Below are positions 1 to 6,388 of a stretch of DNA of 20,903 bases, in pieces. Origin of the DNA: Oscillibacter sp. UBA6647 (GTDB lineage Bacteria > Bacillota > Clostridia > Oscillospirales > Oscillospiraceae). The translations under genes and the position numbers were made by a program. The stretch is from NCBI GenBank assembly GCA_002455655.1, contig DKLF01000069.1, positions 1 to 20,903 on the forward strand. Reading direction: 5' to 3'. How positions within the stretch are numbered: the stretch's first letter is position 1; every line of letters begins with the position of its first letter. Below the pieces are notes generated by a model, which searched no databases, was not told where the DNA came from, and was given only the letters and a program-made list of their open reading frames with translations.

Positions 1-92
1 AGGCCCTCATGGGCACAAAGGAGGGGCAGACCGTCACCGTGGACGCGCCCAGCGGGAGCATTTCTTACACGGTGAAGAAAATCGAGCGGTAA
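1..92 (+). CDS. greA: Transcription elongation factor GreA, C-terminal end (partial)
   Basis: The open frame entering the window at base 3 encodes 29 residues ending ...SYTVKKIER and a TAA stop at 90-92. The stretch ALMGTKEGQTVTVDAP matches the end of the GreA C-terminal FKBP-like domain, where a G-x-x-x-G-D/Q-x-V-x-V pattern precedes a short basic end. GreA binds in the secondary channel of RNA polymerase and stimulates cleavage of backtracked transcripts. It lies 10 bases before lysS in the same direction; greA-lysS is a common pairing in Firmicutes and supports the assignment and an operon. Only the last strand pair of the protein is visible, so GreA is inferred from a short match plus context. 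Confidence 0.8.
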   Translation, partial: ALMGTKEGQTVTVDAPSGSISYTVKKIER

Positions 93-102
93 GGAGATAA
101 CT

Positions 103-1602
103 ATGGCTGAACAGAAGACAACCCCCCAGCCCGAGCAGGATCTGGGCGAACAGACCAGAATCCGCCGGGAGAAGCTGGCAGCCCTTCAGGCTGCGGGCGA
201 AGACCCCTTCCGGCAGACCCGGTTCGACTGGGACGCAACCAGCGAGCAGATTAAAGCCAATTTCGACGCCATGGAGGGCCAATCCGTGAAGGTGGCGGGC
301 CGTCTCATGAGCAAACGGGGCATGGGCAAGGTCAGCTTCTGCGATTTGCAGGACCGGGACGGCCGCATCCAGCTCTACGCCCGGCAGGACGAGATGGATG
401 AGGAAGTTTACCGGACATTTAAAAAGTACGACATCGGCGACATCGTGGGCGTGGACGGCGAGGTGTTCCGCACCCAGCGGGGCGAGATGAGCGTGCGGGT
501 GAAGGATATCGTGCTTCTTAGTAAGGCACTGCTGCCATTGCCGGAGAAGTTCCACGGGCTGACGGATAAGGAGCTGCGCTATCGTCAGCGATATGTGGAC
601 CTGATCGTCAATCCCGAGGTGAAGCGCGCGTTCCTCCTGCGCTCCAAATTCATTCAGCACCTGCGCAGGTATCTGGATGATCTGGGCTATATCGAGGTGG
701 AAACGCCCGTTTTGAACACGATTTCCGGCGGCGCGTCCGCCCGCCCCTTCATCACGCACCACAACACGCTGGATTTGGACATGTACATGCGCATCGCAAC
801 GGAGCTGCCCTTAAAGCGGCTGATTGTGGGAGGAATGGACCGGGTGTACGAAATCGGCCGCATCTTCCGCAACGAGGGCATGGACCCCAAGCACAATCCG
901 GAGTTTACCACCGTGGAGCTGTATCAGGCGTTCACGGATTTCCACGGGATGATGGACGTGGCCGAGGGACTGGTCTCCTCCGCCGCCAAGGAGCTTTTGG
1001 GTACCTATGAAACAGAGTGGATGGGCGAGAAAGTGGACCTGACCCCCGGCTGGCCCCGCCTGACTATGGTAGATGCCGTGAAGCAGTATGCCGGTGTGGA
1101 CTTTGGTGCCATCACCGACGACGTGGAGGCCGTGGCCGCCGCAAAATCCATCGGCGTGGAGCTGGCGGAGAGCGCGGAAAAGACATGGGGAAACGCATTG
1201 TATCAGTGCTTTGACCAGAGGGTGGAGGAGCATCTCATCCAGCCCACCTTCATCACCATGTACCCGGTGGAGGTTTCTCCCCTCACCAAGCGCAGCCCGC
1301 AGGACCCCCGGCTCACCGAGCGGTTTGAGTTTTTCATCTGCCGCAGCGAAATGGGCAACGCCTATTCCGAGCTGAACGACCCCATTGACCAGCGCACGCG
1401 CTTTGAAAAGCAGGCGGAGCTGCGGGAGCGGGGCGACGACGAGGCGGAGATGCTGGACGAGGATTTCCTCACCGCCATGGAATATGGCATGCCCCCCACT
1501 GGTGGTATGGGCATCGGTATCGACCGGGTGACCATGCTCCTGACCGGGTCTGACACCATCCGGGATGTGATTCTCTTCCCGACGATGAAGCCCATCGACT
1601 GA
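103..1602 (+). CDS. lysS: Lysyl-tRNA synthetase, class II
   Basis: Class II lysyl-tRNA synthetase (499 residues, normal family length), which charges tRNA-Lys with lysine in the cytoplasm. An N-terminal OB-fold anticodon-binding domain spans about residues 60-145 (VKVAGRLMSKRGMGKVSF region). The catalytic core carries motif 1 near 180-203 (RSKFIQHLRRYLDDLGYIEV), motif 2 near 255-269 (FRNEGMDPKHNPEFT) and motif 3 near 468-481 (GMGIGIDRVTMLLT). The ATG at 103 is set by an AAGGAG at 91-96. It follows greA by 10 bases and is the last gene of this transcript, since a terminator hairpin lies 75 bases after the stop. No residue looks missing. The assignment is secure from the three motifs. Confidence 0.98.
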   Translation: MAEQKTTPQPEQDLGEQTRIRREKLAALQAAGEDPFRQTRFDWDATSEQIKANFDAMEGQSVKVAGRLMSKRGMGKVSFCDLQDRDGRIQLYARQDEMDEEVYRTFKKYDIGDIVGVDGEVFRTQRGEMSVRVKDIVLLSKALLPLPEKFHGLTDKELRYRQRYVDLIVNPEVKRAFLLRSKFIQHLRRYLDDLGYIEVETPVLNTISGGASARPFITHHNTLDLDMYMRIATELPLKRLIVGGMDRVYEIGRIFRNEGMDPKHNPEFTTVELYQAFTDFHGMMDVAEGLVSSAAKELLGTYETEWMGEKVDLTPGWPRLTMVDAVKQYAGVDFGAITDDVEAVAAAKSIGVELAESAEKTWGNALYQCFDQRVEEHLIQPTFITMYPVEVSPLTKRSPQDPRLTERFEFFICRSEMGNAYSELNDPIDQRTRFEKQAELRERGDDEAEMLDEDFLTAMEYGMPPTGGMGIGIDRVTMLLTGSDTIRDVILFPTMKPID

Positions 1603-1676
1603 CCCAGTCATTGGGGTATCTGCCCGGATTGAATCCTCCTTCCGCAGATTTAAAAGCGCTTCCCTTCACAAGCCAA

Positions 1677-1716
1677 AAAGCTGGCCGCCGGGGTTCCGGC
1701 GGTCAGCTTTCTCTGT
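1677..1716 (+). terminator. Rho-independent terminator after lysS
   Basis: Left arm AAAGCTGGCCGCCGG (1677-1691) pairs with right arm CCGGCGGTCAGCTTT (1696-1710), 15 pairs with a single G.T wobble and a four-base loop, followed by a T-rich stretch (TCTCTGTTTTC). It stands 75 bases past the lysS stop and would end the greA-lysS transcript. The preceding AAAA suggests it could also act on convergent transcripts from the minus strand. Confidence 0.85.
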
Positions 1717-1782
1717 TTTCTCCTTTGCCCACGCTGTACGCGGGCAACCGCGCGTAAGCGGCTTTACTCTCCCCTGGCGCTC

Positions 1783-1814
1783 CGTCAGGTGCGGAGGCGA
1801 TGCCACGCCTGATG
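1783..1814. other. Imperfect hairpin between lysS and the kinase gene
   Basis: CGTCAGGTGCGG (1783-1794) faces CCACGCCTGATG (1803-1814) across an eight-base loop, with two wobbles and one mismatch. It lies 34 bases past the stop of the minus-strand kinase gene. No clear T-run follows on either strand, so it is at best a weak terminator. The rest of 1720-1848 shows nothing recognisable. Confidence 0.35.
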
Positions 1815-1848
1815 GACGGATAGCTTAAACTCCACCGCGTCGGCCCGC

Positions 1849-2433
1849 TTATTTTTCGTCGTGGGCTTCAAATCGCAGATCGCAGCAGTCCTCAACTCCG
1901 CAGGCCGCAAAGTACCGCTCCTCCAGAGGAATCCACCGCTCTTGAAACTGAACGGCCGCCTCGGGGCCGTTGCGCCGCCGGATGCGGCGAAGCTGTTCTT
2001 CCCTCTCCACCGTCAGAAACACCTTCAGGTCGTAGTATCCCCGCAGAGACGGGTGGCAGGCATAGGCTCCCTCGACCACCGTGATCGGCCCGGGAGCCAC
2101 CTGAACGGCCTCCTTAAGCGCTTGCAGCCTGCAATCATAAGGACGGTAGGAAATCGCCTCCCCCCGACTGAGGGGCAGCAAAACCTCCTGTAAAAACCGT
2201 TCCCGATCCACGTTGCCGCCCGGCGTGTTCAGCCGCTCCTCCGTGCGCTGCTCCGGACGGAGGAAAAAGTGGTCCATGTGAACCACGCCGCAGCCACACA
2301 GCTCCCGCAGCTTCTCTGCCAGCGTGGTCTTCCCTGCCGCGCATCGACCGTCAATCGCCACCAAAATGGGGCGCTTTGCTTGAAGAAGCCGCCGAATTTC
2401 CGATTCTATCTTTTCTGCCGTGGTAAGGTCCAT
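1849..2433 (-). CDS. Uridine-kinase-like P-loop kinase
   Basis: A 194-residue protein of the uridine kinase/phosphoribulokinase class of P-loop kinases. The Walker A motif is GRCAAGKTT at residues 29-37. A Walker B-like segment reads VVHMDHFFLRPEQRT, followed by the LNTPGGNVDRERF segment typical of clostridial uridine-kinase-like proteins, then YRPYDC and VVEGAYACHP. The arginine-rich RRIRRRNG stretch near residue 150 is a plausible lid. The family phosphorylates uridine, cytidine or related small molecules, but the substrate here is not shown; PGGNVD-type members are often only loosely annotated. The ATG at 2431-2433 is set by AGGAGG at 2439-2444. It follows the C39-like gene by 88 bases on the same strand and is probably co-transcribed with it. 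Confidence 0.8.
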   Translation of the reverse strand: MDLTTAEKIESEIRRLLQAKRPILVAIDGRCAAGKTTLAEKLRELCGCGVVHMDHFFLRPEQRTEERLNTPGGNVDRERFLQEVLLPLSRGEAISYRPYDCRLQALKEAVQVAPGPITVVEGAYACHPSLRGYYDLKVFLTVEREEQLRRIRRRNGPEAAVQFQERWIPLEERYFAACGVEDCCDLRFEAHDEK

Positions 2434-2454
2434 TTCAGCCTCCTATTGTGTGGT

Positions 2455-2494
2455 TGCGTTGGTCTCCCGCGCCGGCTCGGCGCGGTGCAACGCA
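2455..2494 (-). other. Nested stem-loop between the C39-like and kinase genes
   Basis: An outer stem TGCGTTG (2455-2461) / CAACGCA (2488-2494) encloses an inner stem CGCGCCG (2468-2474) / CGGCGCG (2478-2484) with a three-base loop. Both stems are perfect seven-pair helices. The structure occupies nearly half of the 88-base spacer and ends ten bases before the kinase ribosome binding site. No T-run follows, so it is not a standard terminator. It could stabilise or process the message, or tune kinase translation; that is inference. Confidence 0.5.
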
Positions 2495-2521
2495 TCCGGC
2501 TTTCTTTCACGCCATTTGCGC

Positions 2522-3220
2522 TCACTCACATGGTGCTTTCGCATCTTTCGCATTCCCCGTATTCAACTGCGGAGCGGTAGCCGAGGTTTCCGTAAAATAC
2601 GCCAGAGCGCCGCGCATGGGGGTGGTATGATACCACAGCCGAAGGTCCAGTTCAATCCGCCGCCCTTCATCGGAGACGGTGACCATCAGCTTATCTTCCC
2701 CAAGCTCCGCCCCTACAATCGTGACCCAGTGCCAGCTTTGAAGGTTTTTCTCCCTGCCACGGTGCAGGTTCAAAAACCCCACCGGGCAGTCGGACGTCAG
2801 TCCGGCTTTTATAAACTCCGCCAGCAGGGAAACGGCGGGACGTCCCCACGTCATGCGTCCGGGAAGCGCAAGGACATGGGGTTCCAGCAAAATTCCCCGC
2901 TCACCGGCATATGCGACAACGCCGTCCGAAAACAGCTCCACCCGGTTCAGTCCCGCGCTTCCGGGGGTAAGATGGGGGTATACATCCTCCATATGCCGGG
3001 CAAAATCGGCGCGGCCCATGCCTTCATAGCCGTACAGCGGTAACAGCGCCGGACGGGTCAAAGCCAGATATGCCAGAATATTGGACGCGCAGGTAGGTCC
3101 GCAACCCGCCCTGCGGCTCCATTCGGTGGAATACCACTCCTGTGCGCCGCCAAAAAACGAACATCCCGGGTCTTCGTCCGAAATAGCCAGCAGCGCAGGG
3201 TGAGAAATAGACAGTTCCAT
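2522..3220 (-). CDS. Papain-fold, C39-like putative cysteine peptidase
   Basis: A 232-residue protein with hallmarks of the papain-like/C39-like fold: a candidate catalytic cysteine in RRAGCGPTCASNIL (Cys40), an upstream Gln27 as a possible oxyanion-hole residue, His164 in SWHWVTIVG, and Asp184 in VTVSDEG. The spacing and the hydrophobic strand after the histidine fit a Cys-His-Asp triad. There is no signal peptide or membrane segment, so it is probably cytoplasmic. The substrate is unknown; such folds also include transglutaminase-like and acyltransferase members. I chose the ATG at 3218-3220, preceded by GAGAGG, over an in-frame start 33 codons upstream because the upstream residues would overlap the promoter. 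The C-terminal tail from about residue 215 looks disordered. The kinase gene follows. Confidence 0.6.
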   Translation of the reverse strand: MELSISHPALLAISDEDPGCSFFGGAQEWYSTEWSRRAGCGPTCASNILAYLALTRPALLPLYGYEGMGRADFARHMEDVYPHLTPGSAGLNRVELFSDGVVAYAGERGILLEPHVLALPGRMTWGRPAVSLLAEFIKAGLTSDCPVGFLNLHRGREKNLQSWHWVTIVGAELGEDKLMVTVSDEGRRIELDLRLWYHTTPMRGALAYFTETSATAPQLNTGNAKDAKAPCE

Positions 3221-3255
3221 GGTTAAGCCTCTCATACTGATTGAATGATAGGGAC

Positions 3256-3284
3256 AGTATAGCTTATTTTTGCGGAAGAAACAA
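3256..3284 (-). promoter_or_regulatory. Sigma-A-type promoter for the C39-like/kinase pair
   Basis: On the minus strand TTGTTT (3279-3284) is separated by 17 bases from TATACT (3256-3261). It is an AT-rich island ahead of the start codon at 3220, giving a leader of about 30 bases. It points away from the rsmH promoter, so this intergenic region is divergent. Confidence 0.7.
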
Positions 3285-3380
3285 GTGCGCACCGTGCCAA
3301 ACCCCCGCCGATTCGACATCCGCTGTTTGTGTGAAAATTCTCCGGCAAATCGGTTGTCTCTTCTTTTTTTGCCGGTTTTG

Positions 3381-3389
3381 TGCTATGAT
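3381..3389 (+). promoter_or_regulatory. Extended -10 promoter for the rsmH-like gene
   Basis: TGCTATGAT (3381-3389) matches an extended -10 element (TG-N-TATGAT). The -35 position 17 bases upstream reads TTCTTT, a weak match, as is usual for extended -10 promoters. Transcription would begin near 3396, giving a leader of roughly 90 bases before the start codon at 3488. Confidence 0.6.
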
Positions 3390-3401
3390 AGCCTCGACAC
3401 A

Positions 3402-3461
3402 GCCGTTCCGAAATGATTTTGTTCGGAATCGGCGCAGGCTGGCAGGCTGAGAACCGCCAGC
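3402..3461 (+). other. Two tandem hairpins in the rsmH-like gene leader
   Basis: The first stem pairs GCCGTTCCGAA (3402-3412) with TTCGGAATCGGC (3422-3433), eleven pairs with one bulged T and a nine-base loop. The second pairs GCTGGC (3438-3443) with GCCAGC (3456-3461). Both lie between the predicted transcription start and the ribosome binding site at 3475-3480. No T-run follows either, so they are not ordinary terminators. They may be a protein-binding or attenuation element; no known riboswitch class was recognised. Confidence 0.5.
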
Positions 3462-3487
3462 TCAAAAGACAGACAAGGAGCCGCGCC

Positions 3488-4525
3488 ATGGAACAGGAAC
3501 ACAAGCGCCGCCCGCGCTATCAGGGCACCCATCCCCGGAGCTTCCGGGAAAAATACAAGGAACTGAACCCGGAAAAATACGGCGGCGACGTGGAAAAGGT
3601 GCTTCAAAGCGGGAAAACTCCTGCCGGGATGCACATTCCCATCATGGTGGAGGAAATTCTTAATTTTCTGAACGTTCAGCCCGGACAGATCGGACTGGAC
3701 GCAACGCTGGGCTACGGCGGTCACTCCCGAAAAATTTTGGAGCGGCTTCAAGGACAAGGGCATCTGTACGCCACCGACGTGGACCCCATCGAATCCGAAA
3801 AAACTCGCCTGCGGCTGGAAGCGGCGGGCTTTGGCCCGGAGCTTTTTACCCTTCGGCGGATGAATTTTTCCCAGTTGGACAGGGTTGCGCCCGGCGTTCT
3901 CTTCGACTTTCTTCTGGCAGACTTAGGCGTTTCCTCCATGCAGATCGACGACCCTGCCCGTGGCTTCACCTTTAAATACGACGGTCCTCTGGATCTCCGG
4001 CTGGACCCCACCTCGGGCATTTCCGCCGCCCAGCGCCTGCGGGAGCTGGACGAGGATGAGCTGACCGCCCTTCTGGAGGAAAACGCCGACGAGCCTTATG
4101 CCGCCCGCATTGCGCGGACCGTGTTGAGTGAGCAGCGCCGGGGCGGGGCGGTGGACACCACAAAGCGCCTTGCGGAGCTGGTGGGTCAGGCTCTTTCCTT
4201 CCTCCCCGTCGGGGAGCGGGAGGAGGAGGTCAAAAAATCCTGCCAGCGGACCTTTCAGGCCCTCCGCATCGACGTGAACGGCGAATTTGAGGCGCTGTAC
4301 GACCTTCTTGAGAAGCTTCCCTGCGTTTTAAAGCCCGGCGGGCGGGTGGCTATTCTGACCTTTCATTCCGGCGAGGACCGGATGGTGAAAAAGGCGTTTC
4401 GCCAGCACCTGCGGGAGGGCGCTTACAGCGCCGTGGCAGAGGAGGTACTCCGCCCTTCTGCACAGGAGTGCTTTCAAAATCCACGGGCCCGGTCGGCTAA
4501 GCTGCGCTGGGCCGTGCGGGCCTAG
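3488..4525 (+). CDS. rsmH: RsmH-like 16S rRNA (cytosine-N4) methyltransferase
   Basis: The RsmH family uses S-adenosylmethionine to N4-methylate C1402 of 16S rRNA. Visible motifs: the SAM-binding DATLGYGGHSRKILERL (from residue 71), ATDVDP near 95-100, LADLGVSSMQIDDPARGF, GPLDLRLDP, TFHSGEDRMVK at 291-301 and NPRARSAKLR at 331-340. The protein is 345 residues against about 310 for typical RsmH; the extra length is a basic, hydrophilic N-terminus (residues 1-45) before the usual HIPIM start. The ATG at 3488 has AAGGAG at 3475-3480; an in-frame start 75 bases upstream would lie inside the leader hairpins. It sits alone rather than with mraZ, ftsL and other dcw genes, and TFHSGEDR differs from the common SFHSLEDR, so it may be a paralogue whose exact target differs. 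Confidence 0.85.
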   Translation: MEQEHKRRPRYQGTHPRSFREKYKELNPEKYGGDVEKVLQSGKTPAGMHIPIMVEEILNFLNVQPGQIGLDATLGYGGHSRKILERLQGQGHLYATDVDPIESEKTRLRLEAAGFGPELFTLRRMNFSQLDRVAPGVLFDFLLADLGVSSMQIDDPARGFTFKYDGPLDLRLDPTSGISAAQRLRELDEDELTALLEENADEPYAARIARTVLSEQRRGGAVDTTKRLAELVGQALSFLPVGEREEEVKKSCQRTFQALRIDVNGEFEALYDLLEKLPCVLKPGGRVAILTFHSGEDRMVKKAFRQHLREGAYSAVAEEVLRPSAQECFQNPRARSAKLRWAVRA

Positions 4526-4560
4526 AGGCCGTATGGCGGCGATGTTCGGCATATGAAATC

Positions 4561-4614
4561 AATCAAGGGAGAGACCCGATTTTAGACCGGTTCTCTCCCC
4601 TCTTTGATTTTTCG
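4561..4614. terminator. Bidirectional terminator between rsmH-like gene and pepD
   Basis: AATCAAGGGAGAGACCC (4561-4577) pairs with GGTTCTCTCCCCTCTTTGATT (4589-4609), a long stem with small bulges, followed by TTTTT on the plus strand. It lies between two convergent genes, 36 bases after the rsmH-like stop and about 40 bases past the pepD stop. It probably serves both, more strongly in the plus direction. Confidence 0.8.
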
Positions 4615-4648
4615 GTCCTTCCGTAAAAGGAGCTGTGGACAAAAACCT

Positions 4649-6088
4649 TTATTTGGCTCGCCGCAGCACCTCGACCACAAATCCCCACAGACGCTGTGTG
4701 GAAGAGATGCTCAGCCTCTCTCTGGGGGTGTGGATGTCTTTCAGGTCGGGGCCAATGGAGACGCAGTCCAGCCCCGGCAGCTTGCCGCAGAACAGGCCGC
4801 ACTCCACACCCGCGTGGATGGCTTCGATTTTCGGTTCCTTGCCGTACTGATCCTTGAAAACCTCCACCATCAAATCCCGCAGCGGAGACTCGGCGCGATA
4901 CTCCCACGCGTCGTATTCCCCGAAGACTTCCGTCTTTCCGCCCAGCATTGCCGTGAGGCAGTTAAGACGGGCCTTCAGCATCGCCTTCTGGCTGCCAACG
5001 CTGCTGCGCACGCAGAAAGAAGCGGTCATGGCGCCTTCCTGTGTGGTGAGAACGCCCAGATTCAAAGAGGTCTGCACCAGCCCGGGAATATCGGCGCTCA
5101 TGGCCTGAATCCCGTTGGGCGCGCAGCCAAGGAAGCACACGCAGCGCCGGGTGGAGTCCGCATCCATGGGGACCTGATCCGCCTTGGCGGAGGTCACTGT
5201 CAGCGTCAAATCCTTATCCGTGACGTGATATTCATTTTTCAGCGCTTCACCCAGCAGCGCCGCGGCGGCGCTGGCCTTCTCCTCATCGGTAGCCAGCACC
5301 GTGGCCGTCGTCTCCCGGGGGATGGCGTTGTCCTTCAAGCCACCGTCCACCGCCACCAAACGCAGCTCGGTTGCCTGACTCATGGCAAGCAGCACACGGC
5401 CCATCAGCAGGCTGGAATTGCCCCTACCCTTGTTGATTTCCTGTCCTGAATGGCCGCCGATCAGTCCGTTCACCGTAACGGTGAGCGCCGAACCGGCAAA
5501 GGCGCTTCTTTGAACGGGGATTGTGCATTTGGTCATGTTGCCCCCCGCGCAGCTTACGGTGAAGATACCCTCGGCCTCGGAGTCCAAGTTCAGGAACCTT
5601 CGTCCCTTCAGCGGCGACACGTCCAGCACGTCTGCGCCCAGCATCCCGATCTCCTCGTCCACGGTAAACACCGCCTCGACCCGGGGATGGGCCAGATCAT
5701 CCGCGTCCAGAATGGCCATGGCCAATGCCACGGCGATGCCGTCGTCACCGCCCAAAGTAGTCCCTCTGGCCAAAATCAGATCACCGTCCACGGCCAGATC
5801 CAGCCCCTCTTTCACCATGTCCTTTGCGCACTCGGGAGCCTTCTCGCAGACCATGTCCAAATGGCCCTGAAGAATCACCGGCTCCGCATTTTCATACCCA
5901 TAGGTAGCCTCTTTGATGATAATGATATTGTTCGCCGCGTCCTGACGGTATTCAAGGCCCCGCTTTTTCGCAAAGTCCGCGCACCAATCGCTGACCGCTT
6001 TTGTATTGCCGGAGCCATGAGGAATTGCACACATTTCTTCAAAGAATTGAAAAACCTTCTTCGGCTCCAGTTGATCTAAAACCGCCAT
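4649..6088 (-). CDS. pepD: Aminoacyl-histidine dipeptidase (PepD, M20 family)
   Basis: A 479-residue metallodipeptidase of the M20 family, PepD/Xaa-His dipeptidase type, close to the usual 480-490 residues. Metal and catalytic residues are visible: GHLDMVCEK (His76, Asp78), GTTLGGDDGIAVA (Asp115/116, bridging), VDEEIGMLGA (Glu145/146), NLDSEAEG (Asp169) and a C-terminal histidine in DLKDIHTPRERL. The enzyme hydrolyses dipeptides such as carnosine-like Xaa-His in the cytoplasm and helps recycle imported peptides; there is no signal peptide. I chose the ATG at 6086-6088 with AAAGGA about 11 bases upstream over an in-frame ATG 15 codons earlier, which has no better ribosome site. It is flanked by terminators and is probably a single-gene unit with the promoter near 6150. 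Confidence 0.93.
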   Translation of the reverse strand: MAVLDQLEPKKVFQFFEEMCAIPHGSGNTKAVSDWCADFAKKRGLEYRQDAANNIIIIKEATYGYENAEPVILQGHLDMVCEKAPECAKDMVKEGLDLAVDGDLILARGTTLGGDDGIAVALAMAILDADDLAHPRVEAVFTVDEEIGMLGADVLDVSPLKGRRFLNLDSEAEGIFTVSCAGGNMTKCTIPVQRSAFAGSALTVTVNGLIGGHSGQEINKGRGNSSLLMGRVLLAMSQATELRLVAVDGGLKDNAIPRETTATVLATDEEKASAAAALLGEALKNEYHVTDKDLTLTVTSAKADQVPMDADSTRRCVCFLGCAPNGIQAMSADIPGLVQTSLNLGVLTTQEGAMTASFCVRSSVGSQKAMLKARLNCLTAMLGGKTEVFGEYDAWEYRAESPLRDLMVEVFKDQYGKEPKIEAIHAGVECGLFCGKLPGLDCVSIGPDLKDIHTPRERLSISSTQRLWGFVVEVLRRAK

Positions 6089-6147
6089 AATACAATCATT
6101 CCTTTCATATTTCTCAAGACGCAAAACGGCCATGACCCGAATGGGTC

Positions 6148-6153
6148 ATTATA
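6148..6153 (-). promoter_or_regulatory. Candidate -10 element for pepD
   Basis: TATAAT on the minus strand, 60 bases ahead of the pepD start codon. The hexamer 17 bases upstream (CTGCGT) is a poor -35, so this promoter might need an activator or may be wrong. It touches the inverted repeat at 6132-6149. Confidence 0.45.
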
Positions 6154-6295
6154 CGTGAGGCTTTCCTCTGACGCAGAGGTGGGCCCAGAATTCACCGGCC
6201 TGCGCGCCCCCGTCAATGGCCCGATCTCTTTTCCATAGATAGGCCATTTATTCAAATATTTGAGTTTTTGTGGCCGCATCTGCTTACATATACAT

Positions 6296-6334
6296 AAACC
6301 CGGGAGCGGCAGACGCCGCTCCCGGGTTTTTATT
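6296..6334. terminator. Terminator downstream of the aminotransferase gene
   Basis: AAACCCGGGAGCGGC (6296-6310) and GCCGCTCCCGGGTTT (6315-6329) form a perfect 15-pair stem with a four-base AGAC loop. On the minus strand it lies 55 bases past the aminotransferase stop and is followed by TTTATGTAT; on the plus strand it is followed by TTTATTT. It is the clear end of the aminotransferase transcript and insulates pepD. Confidence 0.88.
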
Positions 6335-6388
6335 TGGGCTTTGTCATACGGAATGGTCGGCGCAAAAACGGCGCCTTTTGGATTTCTA

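Larger units (their letters stand above)
6089..6388. other. Intergenic region with palindromes and a candidate pepD promoter
   Basis: This 300-base gap between pepD and the aminotransferase holds no convincing gene. On the minus strand TATAAT (6148-6153) is the best -10 candidate for pepD, with a poor -35. A perfect palindrome ATGACCC/GGGTCAT (6132-6149) overlaps the predicted start site, and CCTCTG/CAGAGG (6165-6179) overlaps the -35 position. Farther upstream lies the 12-base palindrome TCAAATATTTGA (6252-6263). The 6296-6331 hairpin terminates the aminotransferase. The palindromes look like operator sites, but no regulator is known. Confidence 0.45.

Noticed and set aside
2420..3043. 207-codon plus-strand open frame opposite the C39-like gene
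   Set aside because: No ribosome site or motif, and it conflicts with the minus-strand gene that has a promoter, ribosome site and triad residues.
4604..5449. Long plus-strand open frame opposite pepD
   Set aside because: It overlaps a secure M20 dipeptidase on the other strand, is rich in His, Gln and Arg as mirror frames of GC-rich genes are, and has no ribosome site or family motif.
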